Source of the DNA: Peribacillus acanthi | Lineage (GTDB): Bacteria > Bacillota > Bacilli > Bacillales > DSM-1321 | Length of the DNA: 64,000 nt | Direction: 5' to 3' | Assembly: GCF_003073175.1 (NCBI RefSeq) | Contig: NZ_QBBX01000008.1 | Location: 127,964-191,963 of the forward strand | Shown: in pieces, positions 34,640 through 42,940 of the stretch | Numbering within the stretch: the stretch's first letter is position 1 | Layout of the letters: every line of letters begins with the position of its first letter | The notes under the pieces: model-generated | What the model saw: only the letters and a program-made list of their open reading frames with translations | Told to the model about the DNA's origin: nothing | The model's database searches: none | Program-made: the position numbers and the translations under genes

Positions 34640-36630
34640 CAATCTTCTCTTTTATTCTTCAATTTTAGATACATTTTCTCAGCATGTTTCATTAATGATA
34701 AATATTGTAATTCCATTTCACGTTCCATATTTAATGGCTCTTGTTGCTCGATGTTATAAGAATGGACTGAACGATTTGTGCATTTGAATGTTTGATAATG
34801 TTGGTTGCTTACCCTTGTGTTACTATCGTCATTTCCAGTAGGTTTCCAGGCACACCTAGAGTTACTAATCTCGTTAGCATGGATTACTTCATTTTCAAAT
34901 CTTCTTCTCCTAGTTTCATTTGAGTTAGATTCTTGGGATCGATAAGTAGTCTGTTCGGATGTTGAATGATTATTAGAGTTTGAAGAACTTAGGTTTTGAT
35001 ATATATCGTAAAAATCAGTCTGATCCTCGTAGTAATACTCAAATTCTGGTTCATAGGATTTTGGGTAACGATTCCTTCTAGAAGATGACTTCTGCCGGAA
35101 GATATATTGTCCTTCAGGTGACCAAGAAGATTCTGTTTCACATACGCTTTCTTCAGAAGATGACTCTATTGGAAAGCCACTAGAAGAAGAGGATTCATTC
35201 TCATAAACATTTTCTATAGATGATGATTCAACCTCGATAATTTCGGAAGAGGAGGATTCATTTTCTCCAACATCTTCAACAGAAGAGGATTCAACCTCGA
35301 TAGCTTCAGAAGAGGAGGATTCATTTTCTTCAACATCTTCAACAGAAGAGGATTCAACCTCGATAGCTTCAGAAGAGGAGGATTCATTTTCTTCAACATC
35401 TTCAACAGAAGAGGATTCCACTTCGATAGCTTCAGAAGAGGAGGATTCATTTTCTCCAACATCTTCAACAGAAGAGGATTCAACCTCAATAGCTTCAGAA
35501 GAGGAGGATTCATTTTCTCTAATATCTTCAACAGAAGAGGATTCAACCTCGATGATTTCAGAAGAAGAGGATTCATTTCCTCCAACATGTTCAACAAAAG
35601 AAGATTCAACTATGACTGAAGAAGGCGATTCGTTTTCACGAACATTTTCAACAGAAGAAGATTCATCTTCAATTTCTTCATATTCAACGAATGATGATTC
35701 GATACTAATCTCCTCAACTATAGAAGATGAGGACTCTTCTTGACTAGCATCGATCATAGAAGAAGATTCATTATCAAACTCTTCACTATTTTCTTCAGAA
35801 GAAGATTCGTCAGGTAAATAAAGACTAATCGAGGAAGATTCGTCTAGATAATATTGACTTCCAGAAGAAGATTCTTCGATAAACTCAACAGTACTAGCCG
35901 AAGATTCATCTGAATACTGAACTGTCATAGAAGATGACTCCTCAACATACTGCATAGTGGACGAGGATTCCTCATAATTATATTGTCGAGTTGAAGATGA
36001 TTCCTCAACGTATACGTCAGAAGAAGATTCTTCATAATATGATCTTTCAATAGAAGAAGATTCATCGGCATACCCGCTTAGAGATGATGAAGATTCCTCT
36101 ACAAAATGTACCGAAGACGATGATTCATCTGCGTATTGGACTGAAGACGAAGATTCTTCTACATTCAGGACCGATGATGAAGATTCCTCATGATAAGAAT
36201 GATCGGTGGAAGACGAAGATTCTTCAATATATAGTTCCGAAGAAGATTCCTCTACATACTGAACAGAAGACGACGAAGATTCTTCATAATTGGCTTGAGT
36301 AGTGGACGAAGACTCTTCTGTATAGTGAACGTTGTTAGAAGAAGATTCCTCAACATAACGAACGGTGTATGAAGATGATTCCTCAACATATTGAACGGTA
36401 TATGAAGAAGATTCAACTGAATAATGAACAGTATTTAAAGAAGATTCCTCTGCATAACGAACAGTATTAGAAGACGATTCGTCGACGAATTGGATGGTCG
36501 AAGGAGATGATTCGTCAACATACTGGATTGTAGAAGAGGAAGATTCTTCATTGTGATTTTCCGATGATTCTAAATCAATATCATCACTATTTTCATTTTC
36601 ATCCGATGGGGAAAAGTTAAGGTTTAGCAT
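34636..36630 (-). CDS. Ser/Glu-rich repeat protein, probable spore-surface protein
   Basis: 664 residues with no signal peptide or membrane helix. Residues about 15-290 are some 20 short repeats of ESSS plus 8-10 residues, often with aromatic Y-V/A-E/D before the Ser run. Residues about 330-490 are longer repeats, about 21 residues, of the type EVESSSVEDV-ENESSSSEAI (six or seven copies). The last 170 residues are not repetitive: FEYYYEDQTDFYDIYQ, then RRRR and a C-terminal helix MEREMELQYLSLMKHAEKM. The repeat part is strongly acidic. GAGGAGG precedes the ATG at 36630. It resembles in style the Ser-rich tail of coat protein CotB and phosphoproteins; role in the spore surface is inferred from neighbours. 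Confidence 0.75.
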   Translation of the reverse strand: MLNLNFSPSDENENSDDIDLESSENHNEESSSSTIQYVDESSPSTIQFVDESSSNTVRYAEESSLNTVHYSVESSSYTVQYVEESSSYTVRYVEESSSNNVHYTEESSSTTQANYEESSSSSVQYVEESSSELYIEESSSSTDHSYHEESSSSVLNVEESSSSVQYADESSSSVHFVEESSSSLSGYADESSSIERSYYEESSSDVYVEESSSTRQYNYEESSSTMQYVEESSSMTVQYSDESSASTVEFIEESSSGSQYYLDESSSISLYLPDESSSEENSEEFDNESSSMIDASQEESSSSIVEEISIESSFVEYEEIEDESSSVENVRENESPSSVIVESSFVEHVGGNESSSSEIIEVESSSVEDIRENESSSSEAIEVESSSVEDVGENESSSSEAIEVESSSVEDVEENESSSSEAIEVESSSVEDVEENESSSSEAIEVESSSVEDVGENESSSSEIIEVESSSIENVYENESSSSSGFPIESSSEESVCETESSWSPEGQYIFRQKSSSRRNRYPKSYEPEFEYYYEDQTDFYDIYQNLSSSNSNNHSTSEQTTYRSQESNSNETRRRRFENEVIHANEISNSRCAWKPTGNDDSNTRVSNQHYQTFKCTNRSVHSYNIEQQEPLNMEREMELQYLSLMKHAEKMYLKLKNKREDC

Positions 36631-36802
36631 TGCTATAACCTCCTCGGTTAATCGACTTATCATATTTCTATTTATAATTTAAGGCATGATTTCTCTCACA
36701 AGATGAATGTAATGAGACAAAACCATGCCTTTTAACTGGTAATGGGAGAAATCTGAAACCATATTAATGTATATTTAATTTTTTTAAAATAAGACACATC
36801 AA

Positions 36803-37297
36803 TTAGTTTTTTTGGTTTTCAGAATCTTTCTTGTTATCCTTTTTTTCTTCTTTTTTATCGTCCTTTTTTAGTTCGGATCTTAAAGTGTTACTAAGATTTC
36901 TTACATGGAACATGGAAAGACGAATTACCTCTTCATTTAAAACTACAGTTAAGAAGTCGTGGTTTACTTCTGTTAAAATTCCTTCAATTTTTTCAGGGCC
37001 GCCACGGTTAATTCTTACCCATTGCTCTTTAAAATGGGAAATTAAATCTTTGAAATCCTTACCAGACTTATATTTCAAAGTATCTTGGCCAGATGAATCA
37101 TATTCTAGTCTGTTTTTTGTATTCTCAGTAATGCTTTTTACATGATGACCTTTGTAATACAAAACTCCATCTTCTCTAGTGTGTAGTACAAAGTAGTCTG
37201 AACCTACTTCTAACAATTTTCCTACACGAGATTCTGGTCCACCTCTATCAACCTTTATTACTTTTCCAATCAAGGTCTCTAATGTTGATTTATTCAT
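36803..37297 (-). CDS. CotB-like spore coat protein (RGGPE-domain pair, no Ser-rich tail)
   Basis: 164 residues with two copies of a small beta-domain: VIKVDRGGPESRVGKLLEV ... YYKGHHVKSITEN (about 12-60) and WVRINRGGPEKIEGILTEV ... LSMFHVRNLSN (about 90-140), then a Lys/Asp/Glu tail. B. subtilis CotB has the same RGGPE...HVKSI units in its N-terminal part, followed by a Ser-rich C-terminal region that this protein lacks. AAGGAGGAGCAATAA precedes the ATG. It lies 170 bases upstream of, and in the same direction as, the separate Ser-rich gene, so both could be expressed together in the mother cell. Confidence 0.78.
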   Translation of the reverse strand: MNKSTLETLIGKVIKVDRGGPESRVGKLLEVGSDYFVLHTREDGVLYYKGHHVKSITENTKNRLEYDSSGQDTLKYKSGKDFKDLISHFKEQWVRINRGGPEKIEGILTEVNHDFLTVVLNEEVIRLSMFHVRNLSNTLRSELKKDDKKEEKKDNKKDSENQKN

Positions 37298-37625
37298 TTA
37301 TTGCTCCTCCTTATATGCTATTTCCCTGTAATTATATGTGTCACGGTAGGAAAGGGTAACTAAGGCATTCGCCCTTTTTATAAATAGAACTTGAAGTTTT
37401 TTCTACAATTCTTCTATTCTTTGTACTATATATCTTTCTTCAGTGTTGTGAAAAAACTGGAGTATAAAAATATTATTGTGGATTTTCCTTTCAAATTTAT
37501 CCTTCTAATATAAATAAGCTAAAGGATGAAGACATCTATAGGAAAAATGTGCAGTTGTCTAATCAAAATGATACATATCCCCATAAGATAATTTGAGAAT
37601 AAATTTTTTTGGGAGGATAACTAAA
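37298..37625. other. Divergent intergenic region of the coat-like genes
   Basis: About 330 AT-rich bases between two divergent repeat/coat-like genes. CATAAGATA (37582-37590) fits the SigK -10 form CATANNNTA and lies 36 bases before the TTG of the repeat protein gene; its -35 is unclear. No gene or terminator is seen. Confidence 0.35.
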
Positions 37626-38501
37626 TTGGATATACACATAAATGAAAATATTTCAGATCTTTTTGTGATAGCAAGTCAAAAAGGATTATTAACTTATATG
37701 AGTAATAATCAAACAGATGAGTTTGAAGCTTCGGAACCTGTTGAGAATTTAGTGTTGAAAAAAGACAAAGGTGCTAAGGGAGATAAAAAAGGTAAGAAGG
37801 AAAAAGGATCCAAAGGTAGTAAAAAAGAAGTCGAAGTTATTGAAGGAGCCGAAGGACCAGAAGAAAGAAAACCAGTAAAAGAAGATAAAAAAGGTAAGAA
37901 GGAAAAAGGTTCTAAAGGTGGTAAGAAAGAAGTCGAAGTTACTGAAGGAGCCGAAGGACCGGAAGAAGGAAAACCAGTAAAAGAAGATAAAAAAGGTAAA
38001 AAGGAAAAAGGTTCTAAAGGTGGTAAGAAAGAAGTCGAAGTTACTGAAGGAGCCGAAGGACCAGAAGAAGGAAAACCAGTAAAAGAAGATAAAAAAGGTA
38101 AGAAGGAAAAAGGATCCAAAGGTGGTAAGAAAGAAGTCGAAGTTACTGAAGGAGCCGAAGGACCAGAAGAAGGAAAACCAGTAAAAGAAGATAAAAAAGG
38201 TAAGAAGGAAAAAGGATCCAAAGGTGGTAAGAAAGAAGTCGAAGTTACTGAAGGAGCCGAAGGACCAGAAGAAGGAAAACCAGTAAAAGAAGATAAAAAA
38301 GGTAAGAAGGAAAAAGGATCCAAAGGTGGTAAAAAAGAAGTCGAAGTTACTGAAGGAGCACAAGGCCTGGAAGAAGATGTTATGCCTGTCAAAGAAACTA
38401 AAGAAAGAAAGGTCTCAAAAAAAGCTAAAGGACCTAAAAAAGAACATGGATCTAAGGCAGAACAAGTCTCAGAAGAAAATCTAGGGGTTCAGGAAGAATA
38501 A
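37626..38501 (+). CDS. Lys/Gly/Glu-rich protein of 34-residue tandem repeats
   Basis: 291 residues starting at TTG 37626 (GGGAGG 9 bases upstream). About 50 unique N-terminal residues (MDIHINENISDLFVIASQKG) lead into six repeats of 34 residues: EDKKGKKEKGSKGGKKEVEV then TEGAEGPEEGKPVK. Four central copies are identical in protein sequence, the first and last have drifted. Ends with a different Lys/Glu-rich tail. No signal peptide. Each repeat has ten Lys against nine acidic residues. It recalls tandem-repeat coat proteins such as CotG and exosporium proteins in style, without clear homology; function is inferred from context. Confidence 0.72.
   Translation: MDIHINENISDLFVIASQKGLLTYMSNNQTDEFEASEPVENLVLKKDKGAKGDKKGKKEKGSKGSKKEVEVIEGAEGPEERKPVKEDKKGKKEKGSKGGKKEVEVTEGAEGPEEGKPVKEDKKGKKEKGSKGGKKEVEVTEGAEGPEEGKPVKEDKKGKKEKGSKGGKKEVEVTEGAEGPEEGKPVKEDKKGKKEKGSKGGKKEVEVTEGAEGPEEGKPVKEDKKGKKEKGSKGGKKEVEVTEGAQGLEEDVMPVKETKERKVSKKAKGPKKEHGSKAEQVSEENLGVQEE
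37782..38393 (+). repeat. Six 102-base tandem repeats inside the Lys/Gly/Glu protein gene
   Basis: GATAAAAAAGGTAA recurs at 37782 and 37884 and then every 102 bases to 38292. Central units differ at only a few silent sites (GGTTCT or GGATCC for Gly-Ser), so they are recent copies. Confidence 0.85.
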
Positions 38502-38659
38502 GAAAAGAAAATGTTTGTTTAAAAAACAATAGTTTAGTGGAAATAGTTGTATACTAAGCTAACAAAAATTTTCTAAAGATTAATGCCTATCATTACTAAA
38601 ATAGTGGTATAACATACAATATAAGTTTTAGTAACGTACAGTAAATGTTAGGTGATTCT

Positions 38660-38896
38660 ATGAACATCATAAACTATCAATATAAAAAAAGGGGACATTT
38701 GGAATTTGTGTTTGACCAATTTCCAAACTCTCCTGTTTTACTTGGAATGATAACTAATTTCTATTTCGTGAAACATGTTAAATGGTCGTCTTTAGACCCC
38801 ATTGTCACGAGGAATGATTTAGAAGAAATGGAGAAACTGGTGAACCGTGAAATGGGTACGACTATAGGGTATTTAATGAGAAAAAGCAAGAGTTGA
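38660..38896 (+). CDS. Hypothetical protein, 78 residues
   Basis: ATG 38660 after AGGTGAT gives MNIINYQYKKRGHLEFVFDQ and a soluble, mildly basic product with no membrane segment. An ATG five codons upstream overlaps the ribosome site. Family not recognised. It lies between the repeat protein and a small membrane protein. Confidence 0.6.
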   Translation: MNIINYQYKKRGHLEFVFDQFPNSPVLLGMITNFYFVKHVKWSSLDPIVTRNDLEEMEKLVNREMGTTIGYLMRKSKS

Positions 38897-38958
38897 CTGC
38901 ATTAATTTTACATTTTCCACTTCTGTAGTATATTTATGTATAAGTTAGGAGTGAGAAG

Positions 38959-39381
38959 ATGAAGATTATTAAATTTTTATTAATACCAATCGTTGTGCTA
39001 ATTTCAATTGGTTATGGCGCTTACTATTTTGGGACCAATATAGCTTCTGAAAAAATAATGGATGTCGTTTCTACAGAATTGGAAAATAGTGGGCAGATAG
39101 AAGAGGTCAAAAAATATGTTGAAAGTGACCCCGAATTAAAACAATTCATTGAAGAAGCAGAAACAATAGATCAAAAGAAGCTACCTTTCCAAACAAAAGA
39201 AGAAGCTACCCGTGTACTTATTAAAAAAGTGGGAATTACTAAACTTCAGGATATTCAAGCTAAAGTCAAAAAGGGATCTGTCACAAAAGAAGAAATTATC
39301 CAGGATCTTGAGAGTAAATTAACAGAAGAGGAGATAATGGCCTTAAAAATAATTGCTTATAAAGAGATTTATAATAAATAA
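38959..39381 (+). CDS. Single-pass membrane protein of unknown function
   Basis: 140 residues. One N-terminal anchor (FLLIPIVVLISIGYGAYYFG) then an acidic and helical domain with EVKKYVESDPELKQFIEE and FQTKEEATRVLIKKVGI. Related small anchored proteins are common in Bacillus genomes, sometimes mislabelled as a phenylalanyl-tRNA synthetase subunit; function unknown. AGGAGTGAG precedes the ATG. A terminator follows. Confidence 0.75.
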   Translation: MKIIKFLLIPIVVLISIGYGAYYFGTNIASEKIMDVVSTELENSGQIEEVKKYVESDPELKQFIEEAETIDQKKLPFQTKEEATRVLIKKVGITKLQDIQAKVKKGSVTKEEIIQDLESKLTEEEIMALKIIAYKEIYNK

Positions 39382-39387
39382 TCAAAA

Positions 39388-39431
39388 TGTGAAAAATCGT
39401 CCCTATCGAAAAAGGAGCGATTTTTTTTTGT
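39388..39431 (+). terminator. Terminator after the small membrane protein gene
   Basis: AAAAATCG ... CGATTTTTTTTT with partial inner pairing (TCC/GGA). Confidence 0.78.
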
Positions 39432-39518
39432 TTCATACAGGACAATTTATTGCATGAACTGATCGTTTACCATTCAAGCAAAGTTATGACAGAGTAGGTT
39501 TATCTTTTTTATTATGAA

Positions 39519-39548
39519 AAAGCTGGCCAATAATTTTGCCAGCTTTTC
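39519..39548 (-). terminator. Terminator of the small lipoprotein gene
   Basis: AAAAGCTGGC / GCCAGCTTTT, 10-base stem 8 bases downstream of the reverse-strand stop at 39556. Confidence 0.82.
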
Positions 39549-39555
39549 TAATTCA

Positions 39556-39696
39556 TTATTGAGCATCATCTTCTTGTTGCTCTGAAGGTTCTTCACTTGG
39601 ATCTGGCTCATCTTCATCAACACCGTTACAGCCGAATAGCATACCAGCTGAAAGGATTGTTGAAAGTAATACCAGTAAGTATTTCTTTTTCTTCAT
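39556..39696 (-). CDS. Small lipoprotein, 46 residues
   Basis: Reverse frame MKKKKYLLVLLSTILSAGML then FGC: a type II signal peptide with Cys23 as the anchor, followed by a 23-residue acidic tail of Asp, Glu, Pro, Ser and Gln. GGAAAGGAGGATACAT precedes the ATG, an excellent ribosome site, and a terminator follows, so this is a real gene in spite of its size. Function unknown; such short acidic lipoproteins are frequent in Bacillaceae. Confidence 0.8.
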   Translation of the reverse strand: MKKKKYLLVLLSTILSAGMLFGCNGVDEDEPDPSEEPSEQQEDDAQ

Positions 39697-39864
39697 ATGT
39701 ATCCTCCTTTCCATTGATTTTTGTATCTTCTCCTAATAGTAGCTAAGTTACTCATAGAAGTGAGAATAGGAAAAGTTAATTCCCAAATTATAGGCTTCTA
39801 ACGTGACCCAAGTATGTCTTTTTACATATAAAGTAGTAAGGAAAAAATACTGGGGGCAGCAACC

Positions 39865-40767
39865 ATGAAAATCCGAAAGGCGATTATTCCCGCGGCCGGT
39901 TATGGTACGCGTTTTTTGCCAGCAACAAAAGCCCAACCAAAGGAAATGCTGCCGATTGTTGATAAACCAACTATTCAATATATTGTGGAAGAAGCTGTAG
40001 CTTCGGGAATTGAGGAAATTATCATCATTAGCGGCAGAGGAAAGCGGTCAATTGAGGATCATTTTGATAAATCTTATGAGTTGGAAGAGGAGTTATTAAG
40101 AAGTAATAAGATTGTAGTTTTAGAGGAAGTGCAGAAAATCTCCAATATGGCAAATATCTTCTATGTTCGACAAAAAGAACCTAAAGGTCTAGGGCATGCG
40201 ATTCTATGTGCTAAGAGCTTCATTGGCAATGAACCTTTTGCAGTATTGCTTGGGGATGATATTGTATTAGCTGAAACGCCATGTCTAAAGCAAATCATTA
40301 ATGTCTATGACAAACACCAAACTTCAGTGGTAGGGATTCAGAACGTTTTGGAAAATGAAGTGAGCAAATATGGGATTATCAAGCCTAAAGGATTAATAAT
40401 TGAACCTAATCTAATATCAATTGATTCCCTTGTAGAAAAACCAAAAGTAAAAGATGCTCCTTCGCGTTTTGCCATAATGGGTCGGTATGTTTTAACGCCT
40501 GAGATATTTGGAATTTTAGAAAATCTTCCAGCTGGACATGGAAATGAGTTGCAGCTAACAGATGCCATTAATGAATTAAATAAATCACAAAATGTTTTGG
40601 GCTATAATTTCGAAGGTATTCGCTATGATATTGGCGATAAATTGGGGTTTGTTATGGCCACAATTGATTTTGCGCTACAAAGAGAAGATATAAGTGATGC
40701 AGTAAAATCCTACTTAATGGAAATTTGTGATGAATTAAACAATAAGACAGATAAGGAGCCTAATTGA
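39865..40767 (+). CDS. UTP-glucose-1-phosphate uridylyltransferase (GtaB/YtdA type)
   Basis: 300-residue UDP-glucose pyrophosphorylase making UDP-glucose. IPAAGYGTRFLPATKAQPKEMLPI is the nucleotide-binding signature with the catalytic Lys; VEKPKVKDAPS and GHGNELQLTDAI complete the sugar site. It lies one base before a UDP-glucose dehydrogenase gene, so the pair makes UDP-glucuronate. In B. subtilis the same pair (ytdA-ytcA) with ytcB-ytcC serves the spore outer-layer polysaccharide; the neighbours here support the same role. Confidence 0.92.
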   Translation: MKIRKAIIPAAGYGTRFLPATKAQPKEMLPIVDKPTIQYIVEEAVASGIEEIIIISGRGKRSIEDHFDKSYELEEELLRSNKIVVLEEVQKISNMANIFYVRQKEPKGLGHAILCAKSFIGNEPFAVLLGDDIVLAETPCLKQIINVYDKHQTSVVGIQNVLENEVSKYGIIKPKGLIIEPNLISIDSLVEKPKVKDAPSRFAIMGRYVLTPEIFGILENLPAGHGNELQLTDAINELNKSQNVLGYNFEGIRYDIGDKLGFVMATIDFALQREDISDAVKSYLMEICDELNNKTDKEPN

Positions 40768-40768
40768 A

Positions 40769-42082
40769 ATGAAAGTAGCTGTTATTGGTACAGGATACGT
40801 CGGGCTGTCTACTGGTGTTTGTTTATCCGAAGTAGGGCATGAAGTCACATGCATTGATATAGATGAGAAGAAGATAGAGAAATTAAATGTCGGAATCTCT
40901 CCAATTTATGAACCTGGCATCGAGGATATGCTTAATACTAATATCTCAGCAGGAAGATTGAAATTTACTACATCCCATAAAGATGGGTTAAAAGATAAAG
41001 AGATTATAATTATTGCTGTAGGGACTCCTCAAGGTGATGATGGGTCAGCGAATTTAAAGTATCTAGAACAAGCAGCTATTGATATATCCAAAAACCTTAA
41101 ACATAATGCCATCGTAGTCATTAAAAGTACAGTGCCAGTGGGAACGAATGATACAATAAAAAAAATACTACGAAAACATCGTAACAAAGGAATATCGATT
41201 AAAATTGTTTCGAATCCGGAATTTCTCAGACAAGGTACAGCCATTATGGATACCATGCATGCAGATCGCATAATAATCGGATCTGAAAATAAAAAGGCAG
41301 CAGAAAAAGTAATGAAAATGTATAAACCATTGAATGTTCCTATACTTTTAACAAGCATTCGGAGTGCAGAAATGATCAAGTATGCTTCAAACGCTTTTTT
41401 AGCTAGCAAGATCAGTTTTATTAACGAAATCTCCAATCTTTGTGAAGCAGTAGGAGCGGATATTAGTGATGTTGCATTGGGAATGGGTAAAGACAATAGG
41501 ATAGGGGAATCTTTTCTACAGGCGGGGATCGGTTATGGGGGATCCTGTTTCCCAAAGGACGTAAAGGCATTACTTCATACCGCCAAGCAATACGAAGTGG
41601 ATTTTTCTTTGCTGAAAGAAACCATTGCTATTAACGAAAATCAAAAAGAAATACTAGTAACAAAGGCATTAAAGCGTTTTGGCGACTTAAGTGAGAAAAA
41701 GATAGCCATTTTAGGTTTAGCATTCAAGCCAGAAACTGACGATATGAGAGAAGCTCCTTCCATTAAAATTATCGAGTTATTAACTGGTTTAGGAGCTGAA
41801 GTTAGGGCTTATGATCCAGTAGCAATGGAAAATGCAAAAAGAATAATAGGAGATGGCGTCCTATATGCAGACTCGGTTCAAGAAGCAATCCAAGATACGG
41901 ATGCTTTATTAATCGTTACAGAGTGGAATGAGTTCAGGCAGTTAGATTTGTCTCAAATCACCAAAATGATGAAACAGCCCATTATTTTTGACGGTAGAAA
42001 CTGTTTGGAAGAGGAAAAGATAAGAGATTGCAAGCACGTCGAATATTATCCAATTGGAAGGCCGAAGATTATAATCAAATAA
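40769..42082 (+). CDS. ugd: UDP-glucose 6-dehydrogenase
   Basis: 437 residues. Oxidises UDP-glucose to UDP-glucuronate with NAD. N-terminal Rossmann GTGYVGLSTGVCLSEVGH, middle FLASKISFINEISNLCEAVG, and the catalytic Cys in GIGYGGSCFPKDVKAL; C-terminal ILGLAFKPETDDMREAPS. AAGGAGCC precedes the ATG. It completes an operon of two genes that ends at a terminator. Confidence 0.94.
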   Translation: MKVAVIGTGYVGLSTGVCLSEVGHEVTCIDIDEKKIEKLNVGISPIYEPGIEDMLNTNISAGRLKFTTSHKDGLKDKEIIIIAVGTPQGDDGSANLKYLEQAAIDISKNLKHNAIVVIKSTVPVGTNDTIKKILRKHRNKGISIKIVSNPEFLRQGTAIMDTMHADRIIIGSENKKAAEKVMKMYKPLNVPILLTSIRSAEMIKYASNAFLASKISFINEISNLCEAVGADISDVALGMGKDNRIGESFLQAGIGYGGSCFPKDVKALLHTAKQYEVDFSLLKETIAINENQKEILVTKALKRFGDLSEKKIAILGLAFKPETDDMREAPSIKIIELLTGLGAEVRAYDPVAMENAKRIIGDGVLYADSVQEAIQDTDALLIVTEWNEFRQLDLSQITKMMKQPIIFDGRNCLEEEKIRDCKHVEYYPIGRPKIIIK

Positions 42083-42090
42083 AATAGGAG

Positions 42091-42125
42091 ACCACTCTAT
42101 TTAATAATAAGGAGTGGTTTTTTAT
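42091..42125 (+). terminator. Terminator after ugd
   Basis: ACCACTC / GAGTGGT stem with a 14-base loop, followed by TTTTTT. Confidence 0.8.
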
Positions 42126-42163
42126 ATTTAAGAAAAAAACCCTTTACCTAAATGGCAAGGGAC

Positions 42164-42940
42164 TTAATTCTGTTTATTGTGTAAAGGTAAATATACAGTT
42201 TTGATAAATTTTTCTATTTGCTCCGGAAGAGTTTTTTTACGGCGCTTCAGAAGGGTGTTAACGATTGCATTTTTTTCATCTGAAGTTATATTCCAATCTT
42301 CAGGCATCAATGACATTATTTCTTCGAGTAATAGCTGTGGGATTTTTTGAACAATTTCAATTTGTTCAGCGAATTGCTTCTCATCATCAATAAAGGAAGC
42401 CATAAATTGGTGTGTCGCACTTTTCATAATTTTCCCTGTGAGTTTATCTAAATCAGGCTGTTCCCAGCTATGTGATCCAAAGATTTCTGCTTGGTCGATA
42501 ATCCAAAGTTTGTAAGTTTCAGGGCTTTCATCACATAATAGAATGTTTTTTCTTGTGCGATCCTTATTGCAAAGCCAGTAATCAAAAACGATAATGGCTG
42601 CAAGCGACTGCGGATTATTAAGATGAGGTATAGTGGTGAGCTCATGTCCATTGAAGCAATCTGGAACATAAAGTGATGCAAACTGGTACTTTGTTTCAGC
42701 GATTCCGGATAGTTCAGGAAACTGTGAAGTGAATTCATTTGAGATTTTTACAAGCTGTGCGTAAGGGACAGGTAAGTTTAAAAAACGAGCTAAACAATAT
42801 CCAATCCATTCATTTGGTAATGTTCTGTTAAACTCAGGTTGATAATACTTCACTACATAGTCCCTACCATCATCAAAGGTAATGAGATGTGCATTAGATT
42901 TTCCCTCTAAGGTTTTAATATAGGTTACGGGTTCAATCAT
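42164..42940 (-). CDS. HipA-like kinase-fold protein
   Basis: About 258 residues. GRDYVVKYYQ supplies the ATP Lys, FDYWLCNKDRTRKNILL looks like the HipA catalytic loop (Asp and Asn) and LWIIDQAEIFG the metal-binding Asp. There is no HipB partner, so it is not an evident toxin-antitoxin pair; such stand-alone HipA-like proteins are frequent in Bacillaceae. The ATG at 42940 follows GGGAGGTG, and it overlaps the end of the glycosyltransferase gene by 8 bases. It is third in an operon with that gene and a kinase-like gene. Confidence 0.72.
   Translation of the reverse strand: MIEPVTYIKTLEGKSNAHLITFDDGRDYVVKYYQPEFNRTLPNEWIGYCLARFLNLPVPYAQLVKISNEFTSQFPELSGIAETKYQFASLYVPDCFNGHELTTIPHLNNPQSLAAIIVFDYWLCNKDRTRKNILLCDESPETYKLWIIDQAEIFGSHSWEQPDLDKLTGKIMKSATHQFMASFIDDEKQFAEQIEIVQKIPQLLLEEIMSLMPEDWNITSDEKNAIVNTLLKRRKKTLPEQIEKFIKTVYLPLHNKQN

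Noticed and set aside
35214..35609. Leu/Pro-rich 131-codon reverse frame
   Set aside because: It is a shadow frame of the Ser-rich repeat gene, produced by the repeated codons.
37709..38392. Phe/Ser/Pro-rich reverse frames of 204 and 227 codons
   Set aside because: Antisense shadows of the 34-residue repeat gene; no ribosome sites, and their periodicity mirrors the real gene.
37782..38393. CRISPR array
   Set aside because: The 102-base repeats are continuous coding sequence without unique spacers.
42164..42940. HipBA toxin-antitoxin module
   Set aside because: There is no HipB-like antitoxin gene; the HipA-like gene is translationally linked to a glycosyltransferase gene.
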